64,000 nucleotides of DNA, from contig CAZTXQ010000005.1 in the NCBI GenBank assembly GCA_964617375.1, positions 1 to 64,000 on the forward strand. The letters run 5' to 3'. Shown here piece after piece: positions 50,584 through 59,067 of this stretch. Under the pieces are notes generated by a model. That model saw nothing but the letters and a program-made list of their open reading frames with translations. It did not search any database and was not told the origin of the DNA. Numbering within the stretch: the stretch's first letter is position 1; each line of letters starts with the position of its first letter. Both the position numbers and the translations under genes were made by a program. The DNA comes from Firm-13 sp964617375 (lineage in GTDB: Bacteria; Bacillota; Clostridia; Saccharofermentanales; Saccharofermentanaceae).

Positions 50584-52008
50584 ATGACGTTTAAACACAA
50601 AGATCAGGTTACCGAGCTTCTGAACCGCCGCCGTTCGGGACTTGCCCATATGTTTAAAATTCTCTATATCGTCGGAGAACTCTTCATCATCAACATTTCT
50701 CTGATAGCAGCGCTGTTTATCATCTACGACCGCAGCAATACGAGCACCTTCGACAAGAGCCTTCTGGATTACTTAAGGACAGCACCGTTTCTGTCGCTGG
50801 CCGCTTTCCTGTATATCGACTATCTCGGGATGACGCACTTTTTCAGGAAGAATCGTGTCGACGTCGTTTCGGCCGGCATACAGCTGGTGTTTCTGACGAC
50901 GATCACCGGAGCCGCCATCGCGTATTTCGGGACATGGTTCTCTTTTTCGCGATATTCGATGGCCTTGGGCGGCGTGCTGATGCTCGTCCTTACGTGTTTA
51001 TGGTCGCTCCTCTGTCTGGAACTCAGCAAGCATATATATTCGAAGGGCAAGCTCCTGATCGTGGCGGTGTCAAAGGACGATGCCGACCGCATGTATATGA
51101 AGGTCTGCGGACAGCTTAAGACTCTTCACATCAATTATCTGGGTTATACGATTATGGACCAAGTGCCGCGCGTGCTTAGACTTGTCGACAAATCGACCGA
51201 GGTCATGGTGTCTCCGGCTGTCAGCGAGAGCGACAAATCACAGCTCTACCTGTACTGTGCAGACCGGGACAAGACCGTCTATGTCGTTCCGCAGTTCTCT
51301 GACCTGATCTATACGAAGTTCCGCGTGGTACAGTTTGAGGATATGCCGACTTTCATGATTGACAGTTTGGGACTCACCTTTCAGCAGAGAGTTTTAAAGC
51401 GGACGTTTGACGTTGTATTTTCGCTTCTCGCCATTCTTCTGACGACGCCGCTGCAGCTGGTGATCGGCCTGCTCGTCAAAATAGACTCCCACGGCCCCGC
51501 ACTGTATTCGCAGGACCGCATCACGCGTTCGGGCCGGATCTACAAGGTCTATAAGTTCCGGACGATGGAGGATGAGGCGGAAGAGAAGTACGGCGCGTTC
51601 CAGTCAAGTCTCGACGATCCGCGTGTAACCCGTATCGGTAAATTCTTAAGAAATACGCACATTGACGAGCTCCCTCAGTTCTTCAATATCCTGAAGGGGG
51701 ATATGTCGGTCGTCGGACCGCGTTCGGACCGGCCGACGACGATCGGCGAGTTCGAAGACAGTATTCCCGGTTACAACCAGCGGCTCAAAGTTAAGGCGGG
51801 GCTTACGGGCCTTGCGCAGATCTCGGGAAAATACAATACGTCGCCCGAGGATAAGCTGAGCTTTGATATGATGTATATCAAGAACTACAGTTTTCTGATT
51901 GACATGAAGATCGTTCTGCAAACGATATGGGCGATGATTCCGTCAAGAAAGAACTACAACATCATGGACGGGGATTTCGAGAACTGGGAATTTATCCCGA
52001 AGAAATGA
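50584..52008 (+). CDS. Polyprenyl glycosylphosphotransferase (WbaP/WsaP type)
   Basis: Initiating enzyme that moves a sugar 1-phosphate onto undecaprenyl phosphate. The 474-residue protein has four N-terminal membrane segments, a soluble CoA-binding-like middle, and the C-terminal bacterial sugar transferase domain: KRTFDVVFSLLAILLTTP near 270, YKFRTMEDEAEEKYG near 325, TRIGKFLRNTHIDELPQFFN near 350 and GDMSVVGPRSDRP near 372. ATG 50584 follows AGGGAAGGAGTCCCA; ATG 50554 upstream is rejected. It probably primes synthesis of the locus glycan. Confidence 0.93.
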   Translation: MTFKHKDQVTELLNRRRSGLAHMFKILYIVGELFIINISLIAALFIIYDRSNTSTFDKSLLDYLRTAPFLSLAAFLYIDYLGMTHFFRKNRVDVVSAGIQLVFLTTITGAAIAYFGTWFSFSRYSMALGGVLMLVLTCLWSLLCLELSKHIYSKGKLLIVAVSKDDADRMYMKVCGQLKTLHINYLGYTIMDQVPRVLRLVDKSTEVMVSPAVSESDKSQLYLYCADRDKTVYVVPQFSDLIYTKFRVVQFEDMPTFMIDSLGLTFQQRVLKRTFDVVFSLLAILLTTPLQLVIGLLVKIDSHGPALYSQDRITRSGRIYKVYKFRTMEDEAEEKYGAFQSSLDDPRVTRIGKFLRNTHIDELPQFFNILKGDMSVVGPRSDRPTTIGEFEDSIPGYNQRLKVKAGLTGLAQISGKYNTSPEDKLSFDMMYIKNYSFLIDMKIVLQTIWAMIPSRKNYNIMDGDFENWEFIPKK

Positions 52009-52049
52009 TGCGCCGATTCAACTCTTGTGAGCGGGAGAACGACGGTAAA

Positions 52050-52074
52050 CACGCACATTTGCGTGACGGTTTTT
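52050..52074 (+). terminator. Possible terminator after the sugar transferase gene
   Basis: CACGCA (52050-52055) pairs with TGCGTG (52060-52065), and TTTTT (52070-52074) follows after ACGG. The short stem and 4-base offset make it moderate. Confidence 0.4.
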
Positions 52075-52100
52075 CTCATAAAGGGAAAAAATGTTATATT
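52073..52100 (+). promoter_or_regulatory. Candidate extended -10 promoter for the second giant glycosyltransferase
   Basis: TTCTCA (52073-52078) and TATATT (52095-52100) are spaced by 16, with TGT directly before the -10. The same -35 hexamer, TTCTCA, occurs in the promoter at 32919. The start codon is 65 bases downstream. Confidence 0.4.
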
Positions 52101-52164
52101 TAGTAGTAATAGGATATTTTTAGCACAGGGTCATACGATAAACGGATAAAGGCGGCAATTTGTT

Positions 52165-55100
52165 ATGGCAGAACATCAGGAGAATATATCCGGTTTTTCC
52201 CGGACTGAGGGCGCGACGTCTCAGACGCCGGATGCAAAAACACTTTTACGGGCAAGAGGAATACAGGTTTCGGATGCTGATTTCGAGGAAGTGACAGCGC
52301 GTACCGGAAAGGCGGTTCGCGCCGGCCGGCTTGCGGAGAGGTTCCTGGCAGACAACGATTTTCTGGGACTCATAAAGCTTCTGGATTTGCTGAAAGATTC
52401 GCTCGTCAGAAGTTCTTCCTTAACGGAAAAGAAGCACACAATTATCAGGGAGAAGCTTGGAAGCGACGAAGACTACGGCCTTATTCTTAAGGACGGCTTT
52501 ATCGATATGACCTTAAGCCATGCTCTTATTGAAGACGGACGTCTTCTGTTTTTTGATCAGAAAATGATTCTGTCCGATATCCCGCTTAACTATATTCTTT
52601 ATGCTTCCGTTAAGGAGCTTTTCGCGCGATTCACATCGACTACGCTGATCTCTCCCGACACGGTTCTGGATTATTTCGGGATCACGGCACATCGGGACGT
52701 CTATGACCGCCTGGAGAAGTACATCTGTGACAAGGCTTCGGGTCTTGATCCGGTTTTGACCGAAACATGGCCGGCTAAGCCCGATTCGACGGATATCCTG
52801 GAAAAGCTTCTTGCGTACCGCGGAAATATACGGAATCCGGACGAGATGTCCGCCCTTGACGAAATCATATCGGATCTCAAATGTCATACGGCTTCACTCG
52901 ACAATACACTGACGCTTTACAGGGACAGACTCGAGCGCGAAAAAACGGCGCAAATCGACGCGAAAGAACGCGAAGTGCGCGAAATGAGAGAGATCATTCT
53001 CGATAAACTGGAATTTACTGAAATGATCATGGAAAGAGAGAACATAGAGAAGAAGCGTCTTGATCTTCTGGAAAGTGAATATCGGGAGAAAACAGACGAG
53101 CTCATTTCCGAAAAAAACAAAGAAATCCATGAGTTGAAATGTACGGTACACTGCCGTGACGCCCATATCGAGCAGCTTCTCGAAAAGGATCGCGAACTCG
53201 AGCGGATCAAGAGTTCCGAAGCCTGGCAGAAGATCAACCAGAGCGATTCCGGAGTGCGGCGCGAGAATATTCTTCTCAAACTTCTTAAGCTCCCCTTAAG
53301 GGCTTTGCGTAAAATTCTGCGCGGGATCCGGCGCCTTCTCGGCAAGATCAAGAGACGTCTTTTCGCGAAGAACGGCACAAAGGCAGCAACAGCGGCGACG
53401 GTACCGACGTCTGATGTGACCGATACTGCCGGGAATGCGAGCGTAAACGAGTCCTCGACTGCAGCTCCCGTAAAGGAGACAGCCTCTTCAAAGCCCGCAT
53501 CGCCTGTGAAGGCGTTTGAAGCCTACAGGAAGCTCGCGCTTCCGGCGGCAGACGAATATCTCGTTTCGATTGTGATTCCGGTTTATAACCAGTTTGATTA
53601 CACCTACAACTGTATCCGTTCGATTCTCGAAAACAGCGGCGACGTGCCGTACGAGATTCTGATCGCAGACGACGGTTCGACCGATCTCACCTTGCGGATC
53701 CGTGAGCTGATCGAGGGAGTAACCGTTATCACAAACGAAACGAATCTGGGATTCCTCAAGAACTGCAATCATGCTGCCGGGTTTGCCCGGGGCAGGTATA
53801 TTCTTTTCCTGAACAACGACACCCTGGTCCAGGACAACTGGCTTAAGCCGCTCGTGACACTGATCGAAAGCGATCCCGCGATCGGAATGGTCGGCTCAAA
53901 GCTGATCTACAGCCATGACTGTCTGCAGGAGGCCGGCGGTATCTTCTGGAAAGACGGAAGTGCCTGGAATTACGGCAACAAGAAGGATCCGACCCTTCCC
54001 GAATACAATTACGTCAAAGAAACCGATTACATTTCCGGAGCGGCAATTATGCTTTCGCGCGAGCTCTGGACGAGAATCGGCGGGTTTGATGAGACGTTTG
54101 CGCCGGCGTACTACGAGGACAGCGATCTTGCCTTCACGGTGAGAAAGCTCGGATACAAGGTTATGTACCAGCCTTTGTCGGTCGTCATCCATCTCGAGGG
54201 AATATCCAACGGTACCGACCTGAACTCCGGCATGAAGGCGTATCAGGTGACGAATCAGTCGAAGTTCTGCCGCAAGTGGAGAGACGAGCTCGAGAACAGC
54301 CATTTCATAAACGGCGAGAACGTGTTCCTGGCCAGAGACAGGAGCCGGAACCGGAAACATATTCTTGTCATCGATCACTATGTACCGCATTATGACAAGG
54401 ATGCCGGCGGGAAGTGCACGAACATGTATATCAAGCTGTTTGTCAGACTCGGTATGCAGGTCACTTTCCTGGGCGATAATTTCTATCCCCATCAGCCGTA
54501 TACCGAGGAACTGCAGCAGATCGGCGTCGAAGTGATTTACGGCAATTACTACAGCCAGCACTGGAAAGAATGGCTCCAGGAGAACGGCCGTCATTTCGAC
54601 TATGCCTATCTGAACCGGCCGCACATCGCGGTGAACTATATCGACGCGTTAAGAGACTATTCAAACTGCAAAATCATCTATTTTGGGCATGACCTGCACT
54701 ACTTGAGGGAAATGCGCCAATACGAGATCGATGGTAATCCCGAGCTTCTCGCATCCTCCCGGAGCTGGAAGATGAAAGAGTTCGAGATTTTCCAGAAAAC
54801 CGACGTGATCTGGGTCGTAGGTTCCTACGAGCGTGAGATCGTGCAGAAACAGTTCCCGAACAAGCTTGTAATGAATATTCCCCTCTATATTTACGAGAAG
54901 CCCAAAGAGGAATCCGTTCTTTCCTTCAGGGAGAGAAAGGACATCATATTTGTGGGCGGCTTCGGGCATCCGCCGAACCGGGACTGTGTCCTGTGGTTTG
55001 CCAAAGAAGTGTTCCCCGATATCCTTTCGAAGTATCCGGATATCAAGTGGTATATCGTCGGTTCCAAACCGCAGGAGGATGTGCTCGCTTTAGCAAGCGA

Positions 55101-55455
55101 CAATATCATCGTAACTGGATTTGTATCCGATGCGAGGCTTGAAGAGCTCTATGCCACTTGCCGTCTTGCGGTGGTTCCGCTGCGTGTCGGCGCCGGCGTA
55201 AAAGGCAAGGTGCTTGAGGCTGTTTATAACCGCATACCGCTTGTGACGACGCCGATCGGAGCCGAGGGTATCAGTCTTGAGGAAGAGGCTTTTATCGTTG
55301 CGGAGCCGGATAGGAATATGGCCAAAGTGATCAACGAGTTGTATATGGATTTCGACGAATTACAAACGATCTCGGACAGAAGCGGTGTCTTTATCGATCG
55401 CCATTATTCGGAGAAGACGGCGATCGAAGCAGTAAATATTGCGCTCGCGAAGTAA
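52165..55455 (+). CDS. Multidomain glycosyltransferase: accessory domain, coiled coil, GT2 and GT4
   Basis: A 1096-residue protein. Residues about 30-235 form an accessory domain with GFIDMTLSHALIEDGRLLFFDQ, similar to segments found in many Clostridial multidomain glycosyltransferases and of unknown role. About 240-350 is a coiled coil, about 405-446 an Ala/Thr/Ser-rich linker. GT2 lies at about 464-676 (VSIVIPVYNQFDYTYN, FLNNDTLVQDNW, FDETFAPAYYEDSDLAF), GT4 at about 731-1096 (ILVIDHYVPHYDKDAG, IIFVGGFGHPPNRD, RVGAGVKGKVLEAVYNR). The last 630 residues are paralogous to the end of the 1413-residue protein. ATG follows AAAGGCGGCAATTTGTT. Confidence 0.85.
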   Translation: MAEHQENISGFSRTEGATSQTPDAKTLLRARGIQVSDADFEEVTARTGKAVRAGRLAERFLADNDFLGLIKLLDLLKDSLVRSSSLTEKKHTIIREKLGSDEDYGLILKDGFIDMTLSHALIEDGRLLFFDQKMILSDIPLNYILYASVKELFARFTSTTLISPDTVLDYFGITAHRDVYDRLEKYICDKASGLDPVLTETWPAKPDSTDILEKLLAYRGNIRNPDEMSALDEIISDLKCHTASLDNTLTLYRDRLEREKTAQIDAKEREVREMREIILDKLEFTEMIMERENIEKKRLDLLESEYREKTDELISEKNKEIHELKCTVHCRDAHIEQLLEKDRELERIKSSEAWQKINQSDSGVRRENILLKLLKLPLRALRKILRGIRRLLGKIKRRLFAKNGTKAATAATVPTSDVTDTAGNASVNESSTAAPVKETASSKPASPVKAFEAYRKLALPAADEYLVSIVIPVYNQFDYTYNCIRSILENSGDVPYEILIADDGSTDLTLRIRELIEGVTVITNETNLGFLKNCNHAAGFARGRYILFLNNDTLVQDNWLKPLVTLIESDPAIGMVGSKLIYSHDCLQEAGGIFWKDGSAWNYGNKKDPTLPEYNYVKETDYISGAAIMLSRELWTRIGGFDETFAPAYYEDSDLAFTVRKLGYKVMYQPLSVVIHLEGISNGTDLNSGMKAYQVTNQSKFCRKWRDELENSHFINGENVFLARDRSRNRKHILVIDHYVPHYDKDAGGKCTNMYIKLFVRLGMQVTFLGDNFYPHQPYTEELQQIGVEVIYGNYYSQHWKEWLQENGRHFDYAYLNRPHIAVNYIDALRDYSNCKIIYFGHDLHYLREMRQYEIDGNPELLASSRSWKMKEFEIFQKTDVIWVVGSYEREIVQKQFPNKLVMNIPLYIYEKPKEESVLSFRERKDIIFVGGFGHPPNRDCVLWFAKEVFPDILSKYPDIKWYIVGSKPQEDVLALASDNIIVTGFVSDARLEELYATCRLAVVPLRVGAGVKGKVLEAVYNRIPLVTTPIGAEGISLEEEAFIVAEPDRNMAKVINELYMDFDELQTISDRSGVFIDRHYSEKTAIEAVNIALAK

Positions 55456-55496
55456 CGGCGGACGACCGGCCGCTGAGGCTTGAAAAGAGGTGCAGG

Positions 55497-56072
55497 ATGA
55501 TCAATAAAATTCGCATTGCATTCTGGCTCCTCGCGAGCCTGCGATTTAAAATGACGTTCAAGAGATTCGGGGTTATGAGCTTTATAAAAGCCCCGATTTT
55601 CCTGGCGCATACGAGTCATATCTCGATCGGAAGAAATGTGAAAATCTGGCATCATGCAAGGCTTGAAGCCGTCACCTTGTATAATTCGAAAGAATTCTCG
55701 CCGGTGATCATCATCGAGGACAACGTCGGGATTCAGCAGAACTTTCATTGCACCTGCGCGTCGCGCGTCCGGATCGGAAAAGGGACCGCCATTACACAGA
55801 ACGTCGGTATTTTTGATATCAATCACGGCTATACCGAGCCGGATGTGTCGGTGATTCTTCAGGATATCGATGCCAAACCGGTCGATATCGGTGAGAACTG
55901 CTTTATCGGGATGAACAGCGTCATTCTGCCCGGCACGGTACTCGGTCGGCAGACAGTCGTGGCCGCGGGCTCGGTCGTTTCCGGCGTATTTCCGGACCGC
56001 TGTGTAATCGCGGGCTCGCCCGCCCGAATCATTAAGCGCTATAATCCGGCGACCGGAGTATGGGAAAAGTGA
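55497..56072 (+). CDS. Hexapeptide-repeat acyltransferase
   Basis: A 191-residue left-handed beta-helix protein: repeats of hexapeptides (ISIGRNVKIWHHARLEAV, VIIEDNVGIQQNFHC, VRIGKGTAITQNVGIFDINHGY) and the C-terminal VGENCFIGMNSVILPGTVLGRQTVVAAGSVV type block ending in AGSPARIIKRYN. Such enzymes O- or N-acetylate sugars using acetyl-CoA; the catalytic His is in DINHGY. ATG follows AAGAGGTGCAGG. It probably decorates the glycan. Confidence 0.87.
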   Translation: MINKIRIAFWLLASLRFKMTFKRFGVMSFIKAPIFLAHTSHISIGRNVKIWHHARLEAVTLYNSKEFSPVIIIEDNVGIQQNFHCTCASRVRIGKGTAITQNVGIFDINHGYTEPDVSVILQDIDAKPVDIGENCFIGMNSVILPGTVLGRQTVVAAGSVVSGVFPDRCVIAGSPARIIKRYNPATGVWEK

Positions 56073-56087
56073 ACGGGCTTTCCAATA

Positions 56088-56116
56088 TGGACACTCATAG
56101 TTGAATCAACTATAAT
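56088..56116 (+). promoter_or_regulatory. Promoter for the epimerase gene with operator-like palindrome
   Basis: TGGACA (56088-56093) and a perfect TATAAT (56111-56116) are spaced by 17. Inside the spacer, and running into the -10, is the perfect palindrome ATAGTTGA-A-TCAACTAT at 56097-56113. A protein bound there would block the polymerase, so a repressor site is likely. The start codon is 47 bases further on. Confidence 0.6.
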
Positions 56117-56162
56117 AAGTCAAAATAATCCGGTCGCAAACACCGGACAGATGGAGAGATAC

Positions 56163-57017
56163 ATGAGCAAGACTGTTCTAGTTACCGGTGCCGCTGGATA
56201 TATCGGACGTCACGTTGTGAAGGCACTTCTGGATCTCGGAGCCGAAGTAGTCGCCGTCGATATAAGAACGGAGAACATAGATCCGAGAGCCGTAAGGAAG
56301 AGTCTGGATATTTTTTCGGGGGACACAAATCTTTATACGGAACTCGGCAGCCCTGACGTATGCCTCCATCTGGCATGGCAGGACGGTTTCAAGCACGATG
56401 CCGATTCCCATATTATGTTGCTCCCGGCACACTATACGTTCCTTAAGGATCTTCTGGATGCCGGATTGAAGCAGCTGGCTGTCATGGGCTCCATGCACGA
56501 GATCGGATACTTTGAAGGAGAAATCAAAGAGGATACTCCGACGAATCCGCGTTCCATGTACGGCATCGCCAAGAATGCGCTTCGGGATATAATGGCTCTT
56601 CAGACCGCGAAACATCAGGCGATACTCCAGTGGATTCGCGGATTCTATATTTACGGCGACGACAGAAGCAACCATTCCGTATTCACCAAGATTATCGAAG
56701 CCGAAACGGCAAAACAGAAGACTTTTCCGTTCAACAGCGGTCTGATTAAGTATGACTTCATACCGGTGGAGGAACTGGCCCGTCAGCTTGCGCTGACCGT
56801 TATGCAGACAGAGGTCAGCGGGATCATTAACTGCTGCTCCGGAAAGCCGGTGGCCCTTAAGGACAAGGTGGAAGAATTTCTCAGAAATAACCATTATGAG
56901 ATCACACTGGATTACGGGAAATTTCCCGACCGGGCGTATGACTCGCCGGCAATATGGGGAAATACCGACAAGATTGACGCGATCGTAGAGAACTATGAGC
57001 GTTCGCGTAAGGGATAA
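56163..57017 (+). CDS. NAD-dependent epimerase/dehydratase, SDR family
   Basis: A 284-residue extended SDR: VLVTGAAGYIGRHVVKALLD at the N-terminus, CLHLAWQDGFKHDAD near 65, YGIAKNALRD near 132 (catalytic Tyr and Lys), and IYGDDRSNHSVF near 163. It is shorter than classical epimerases but complete. The product is unknown; a nucleotide-sugar reductase or epimerase for the glycan is likely. ATG 56163 follows GGAGAGATAC; ATG 56151 overlaps that site and is rejected. Confidence 0.8.
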   Translation: MSKTVLVTGAAGYIGRHVVKALLDLGAEVVAVDIRTENIDPRAVRKSLDIFSGDTNLYTELGSPDVCLHLAWQDGFKHDADSHIMLLPAHYTFLKDLLDAGLKQLAVMGSMHEIGYFEGEIKEDTPTNPRSMYGIAKNALRDIMALQTAKHQAILQWIRGFYIYGDDRSNHSVFTKIIEAETAKQKTFPFNSGLIKYDFIPVEELARQLALTVMQTEVSGIINCCSGKPVALKDKVEEFLRNNHYEITLDYGKFPDRAYDSPAIWGNTDKIDAIVENYERSRKG

Positions 57018-57051
57018 GAAACCTTCGAAATCGCAGAAATGACAAAAAGAA

Positions 57052-57639
57052 GGGGTTGTCTCAAAACTTCAAGTCTTGTCTCGAGCTCGTTGGCGTTTGA
57101 GCTGACGAAAGCCTAACAGGGATGGGGTCCTCCAGAATCATAAACGTGAAGTCGAGAGACAGTCCGCTTTTTCGCTGCATAAGCGCAAAATGCCCAACCA
57201 ATCGGACATTTTTCCGGGTTTAATAAGTGATCATTGACGAATTGTCGCTTTGCAGCACATTGACATACATACGAAAAGTCCGAAATCACTGATTTCGTAT
57301 GTGCATCATTAATAAATAAACATAAATATGCTCGTTGATGCACATATAATAATGTCGAAACGGCTGAATTTATAGGTAATCATTGACGAATAATCAGAAT
57401 TCTGTTCATTGATGCACATACGAAATGGCCAGATTTAGTGGATTTCGTAGGTGATCATTGACAAATGAATATATTCTCGAGCGCCAGTGCATATAATCAC
57501 GCGCAAATTCTGCCTTGGTAAGCAAAGTTAATGAAAAAGGATCCTCCGTCGCCTGACTTCTGGTACGTAGGAACTGTCAAAACAAGAATAACCTTAAAGC
57601 GGAGCTGCCTCAAGCGATGATCCGTTTTGAGACAGCCGC
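57052..57639. mobile_element. Possible small mobile element or relic with terminal inverted repeats
   Basis: GGGGTTGTCTCAAAAC at 57052-57067 matches the complement of GTTTTGAGACAGCCGC at 57624-57639 at 14 of 16 positions. The span has no open gene and a base composition unlike its neighbours. Non-autonomous elements have this form, but the right repeat also lies in a terminator hairpin, and an 11-base inverted pair at this distance can arise by chance. Confidence 0.3.
57226..57499 (+). repeat. Degenerate 75-base tandem repeat, 3.7 copies
   Basis: Copies start at 57226 (74 bases), 57300 (75), 57375 (75) and 57450 (partial, about 50). Shared elements in order are ATCATTGACGAAT near the start, TTGATGCACATACGAAA in the middle and GATTTCGTA at the end. 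Copies 1 and 3 are most alike. ACATACGAAA in copy 1 can pair with TTTCGTATGT at the junction to copy 2, and TACGAAAT with ATTTCGTA in copy 3. It is not a CRISPR: there are no constant repeats with unrelated spacers. Confidence 0.6.
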
Positions 57640-57643
57640 TTTT
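57596..57643 (+). terminator. Terminator-like hairpin before the convergent gene
   Basis: AAAGCGG (57596-57602) pairs with CCGCTTT (57636-57642); inside, CTG and CTCAA pair with CAG and TTGAG. The plus-strand side ends in TTTT. It would stop plus-strand reading before the minus-strand acetyltransferase at 57665. Confidence 0.45.
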
Positions 57644-57664
57644 ACTTGCCGGAAAAGCGGTCGG

Positions 57665-58273
57665 TCAAACCCGCTCCCATTTTCGCGTATCGGGATTATA
57701 TGTCTTAATGATTCTGGCGGGATTCCCCGCCGCAATCGACATAGGCGGGATGTCTTTTGTGACGACCGCATTCGTGCCGATAATACTTGACCGGCCGATC
57801 GTGATGCCGGGAAGAACGGAAACACCTTCTCCGATCCACACGTTATCTTCGATCACGACATCCTTATAGGAGAGCGGCCGTTCTTTGGCGATGATCTCCG
57901 GATCACTTTGCGCATCCTCACCGGAGTAATTGCCGTGCTGAACATCGGAGATATAGATGCGGCTTGCCAGTAGTGCGTTGTCGCCGATGCTGACCCGGTG
58001 TATCGCGGTAATATGAACATAATCATTGATCTGGACATTTTTTCCGATCGTGAGAACATCTCCCTCATCGTCACCCGCATATACTTCAAAACGGCATCCG
58101 GTCCCGCAGGTCATTCCCTGCCCAAGCCGGATGTGCTTTTTGCCGCGTATATCGATCGGGAAAAAGATAAAAGAAGCGGGACGATAGAAAAGTCTGGTCC
58201 GCAGGAAGAAACCGCCCATCTGTATGATGCGGCAAAATCCGTAATCCTTCAGTTGGCGAAATCTCTCTCTCAT
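57665..58273 (-). CDS. Hexapeptide-repeat acyltransferase, maltose O-acetyltransferase-like
   Basis: A 202-residue left-handed beta-helix protein (LGQGMTCGTGCRFEVYAG, LTIGKNVQINDYVHI, VSIGDNALLASRIYISDVQHG) with the C-terminal VVIEDNVWIGEGVSVLPGITIG and TNAVVTKDIPPMSIAAGNPARIIKTYN of the LacA/WcaF/MaT family. The His in SDVQHGNY is the probable catalytic residue. It starts in a 4-base ATGA overlap with the upstream glycosyltransferase, so both are one minus-strand unit. It likely acetylates a glycan sugar. Confidence 0.87.
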   Translation of the reverse strand: MRERFRQLKDYGFCRIIQMGGFFLRTRLFYRPASFIFFPIDIRGKKHIRLGQGMTCGTGCRFEVYAGDDEGDVLTIGKNVQINDYVHITAIHRVSIGDNALLASRIYISDVQHGNYSGEDAQSDPEIIAKERPLSYKDVVIEDNVWIGEGVSVLPGITIGRSSIIGTNAVVTKDIPPMSIAAGNPARIIKTYNPDTRKWERV

Positions 58274-59067
58274 AAATTTGTCTTATAGCTTTCTGCGTAA
58301 AAGTCCGCAAGCGCTTTGGCGATCCGTTCCGGCCAGAGCCTTCTATATATTCGTAAGTCTTCTTCATATCTTCTGCCGCCGCTGATTCCGCCGGAGGTCT
58401 GGGTCGCTTCATGAAGGCGGTGGTAGAGAAGGGGTTTCCGCGAATAGCAGAAGCGGCCCTTCATATCCGCCATCCGGATCCAGGCGTCCCAGTCAAGTGC
58501 CATTGTATACTCGGGATCGAAAAGATGCGGGCCCCCTAAGGCCGGAATGTTATAAGTAACGCTCGGCGAGCATACGGGATTGCCGATTCTTAAGACCGAC
58601 CGCTTCGCACCGCGGCCTTTTAAGGATTTCCGGAAAACAAACGGCCAAAGCAGCAGGTGCTTGATCCGCATCGTCTTATTGAGCTTTCTAACGGTGCCCG
58701 TGTGATCGATTTCCCGGTAGTCGGCAAAAACGATCAGAGTATCCGGGTATTTCCTGAAGAAATTCACGACCGTTTCCGCATAATTCTCGAGGTATATATC
58801 GTCCTGATCGACCAACGTGACATAGGGGGTGGAGGCCGAGGAGAGAGCAAACTCCCAGTCCCCGGTAATGCCGGCTTTTCCGGTATTTACAAATAATGGC
58901 AAATGATTGTCTTCGGCTATTTTCCGGATACGGTCATTGGGTGTTGACGTTGATATGTAGACCCGACTCTTAACATTCTGTTTCAATACGGATTGAACCG
59001 TTTCCTCAAGAAACGGAGCTCCTTTATAGGCCATAATCGCAAAAGAATGACTTGGAATATCGTTCAT
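58270..59067 (-). CDS. GT2 family glycosyltransferase
   Basis: A 265-residue GT2 enzyme: SFAIMAYKGAPFLEETVQSVL near the start, VYISTSTPND near 38, TLVDQDDIYLEN near 86 and FDPEYTMALDWDAWIRMAD near 195. The start is ATG at 59067 on the minus strand, preceded by GGGAGATTCATGC; the frame stays open to 59283 but that part has no ribosome binding site and no family similarity. It precedes the acetyltransferase in the same unit and faces away from the flippase gene. Confidence 0.83.
   Translation of the reverse strand: MNDIPSHSFAIMAYKGAPFLEETVQSVLKQNVKSRVYISTSTPNDRIRKIAEDNHLPLFVNTGKAGITGDWEFALSSASTPYVTLVDQDDIYLENYAETVVNFFRKYPDTLIVFADYREIDHTGTVRKLNKTMRIKHLLLWPFVFRKSLKGRGAKRSVLRIGNPVCSPSVTYNIPALGGPHLFDPEYTMALDWDAWIRMADMKGRFCYSRKPLLYHRLHEATQTSGGISGGRRYEEDLRIYRRLWPERIAKALADFYAESYKTNL

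Larger units (their letters stand above)
57018..57664. other. 647-base noncoding stretch
   Basis: No gene can be supported here. The stretch is more AT-rich than its neighbours and holds the 75-base degenerate repeat (57226-57499), an inverted repeat pair at its borders (57052-57067 and 57624-57639) and a terminator-like hairpin at the right edge. It separates the plus-strand epimerase from the minus-strand acetyltransferase. Confidence 0.7.

Noticed and set aside
57113..57343. A 76-codon open frame on the minus strand in the noncoding stretch
   Set aside because: It runs through the 75-base repeat, has no ribosome binding site and no recognisable protein features; the frame is open by chance.
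57226..57499. A CRISPR array
   Set aside because: The whole unit is repeated and diverged; there is no constant short repeat with unrelated spacers and no cas gene in the window.
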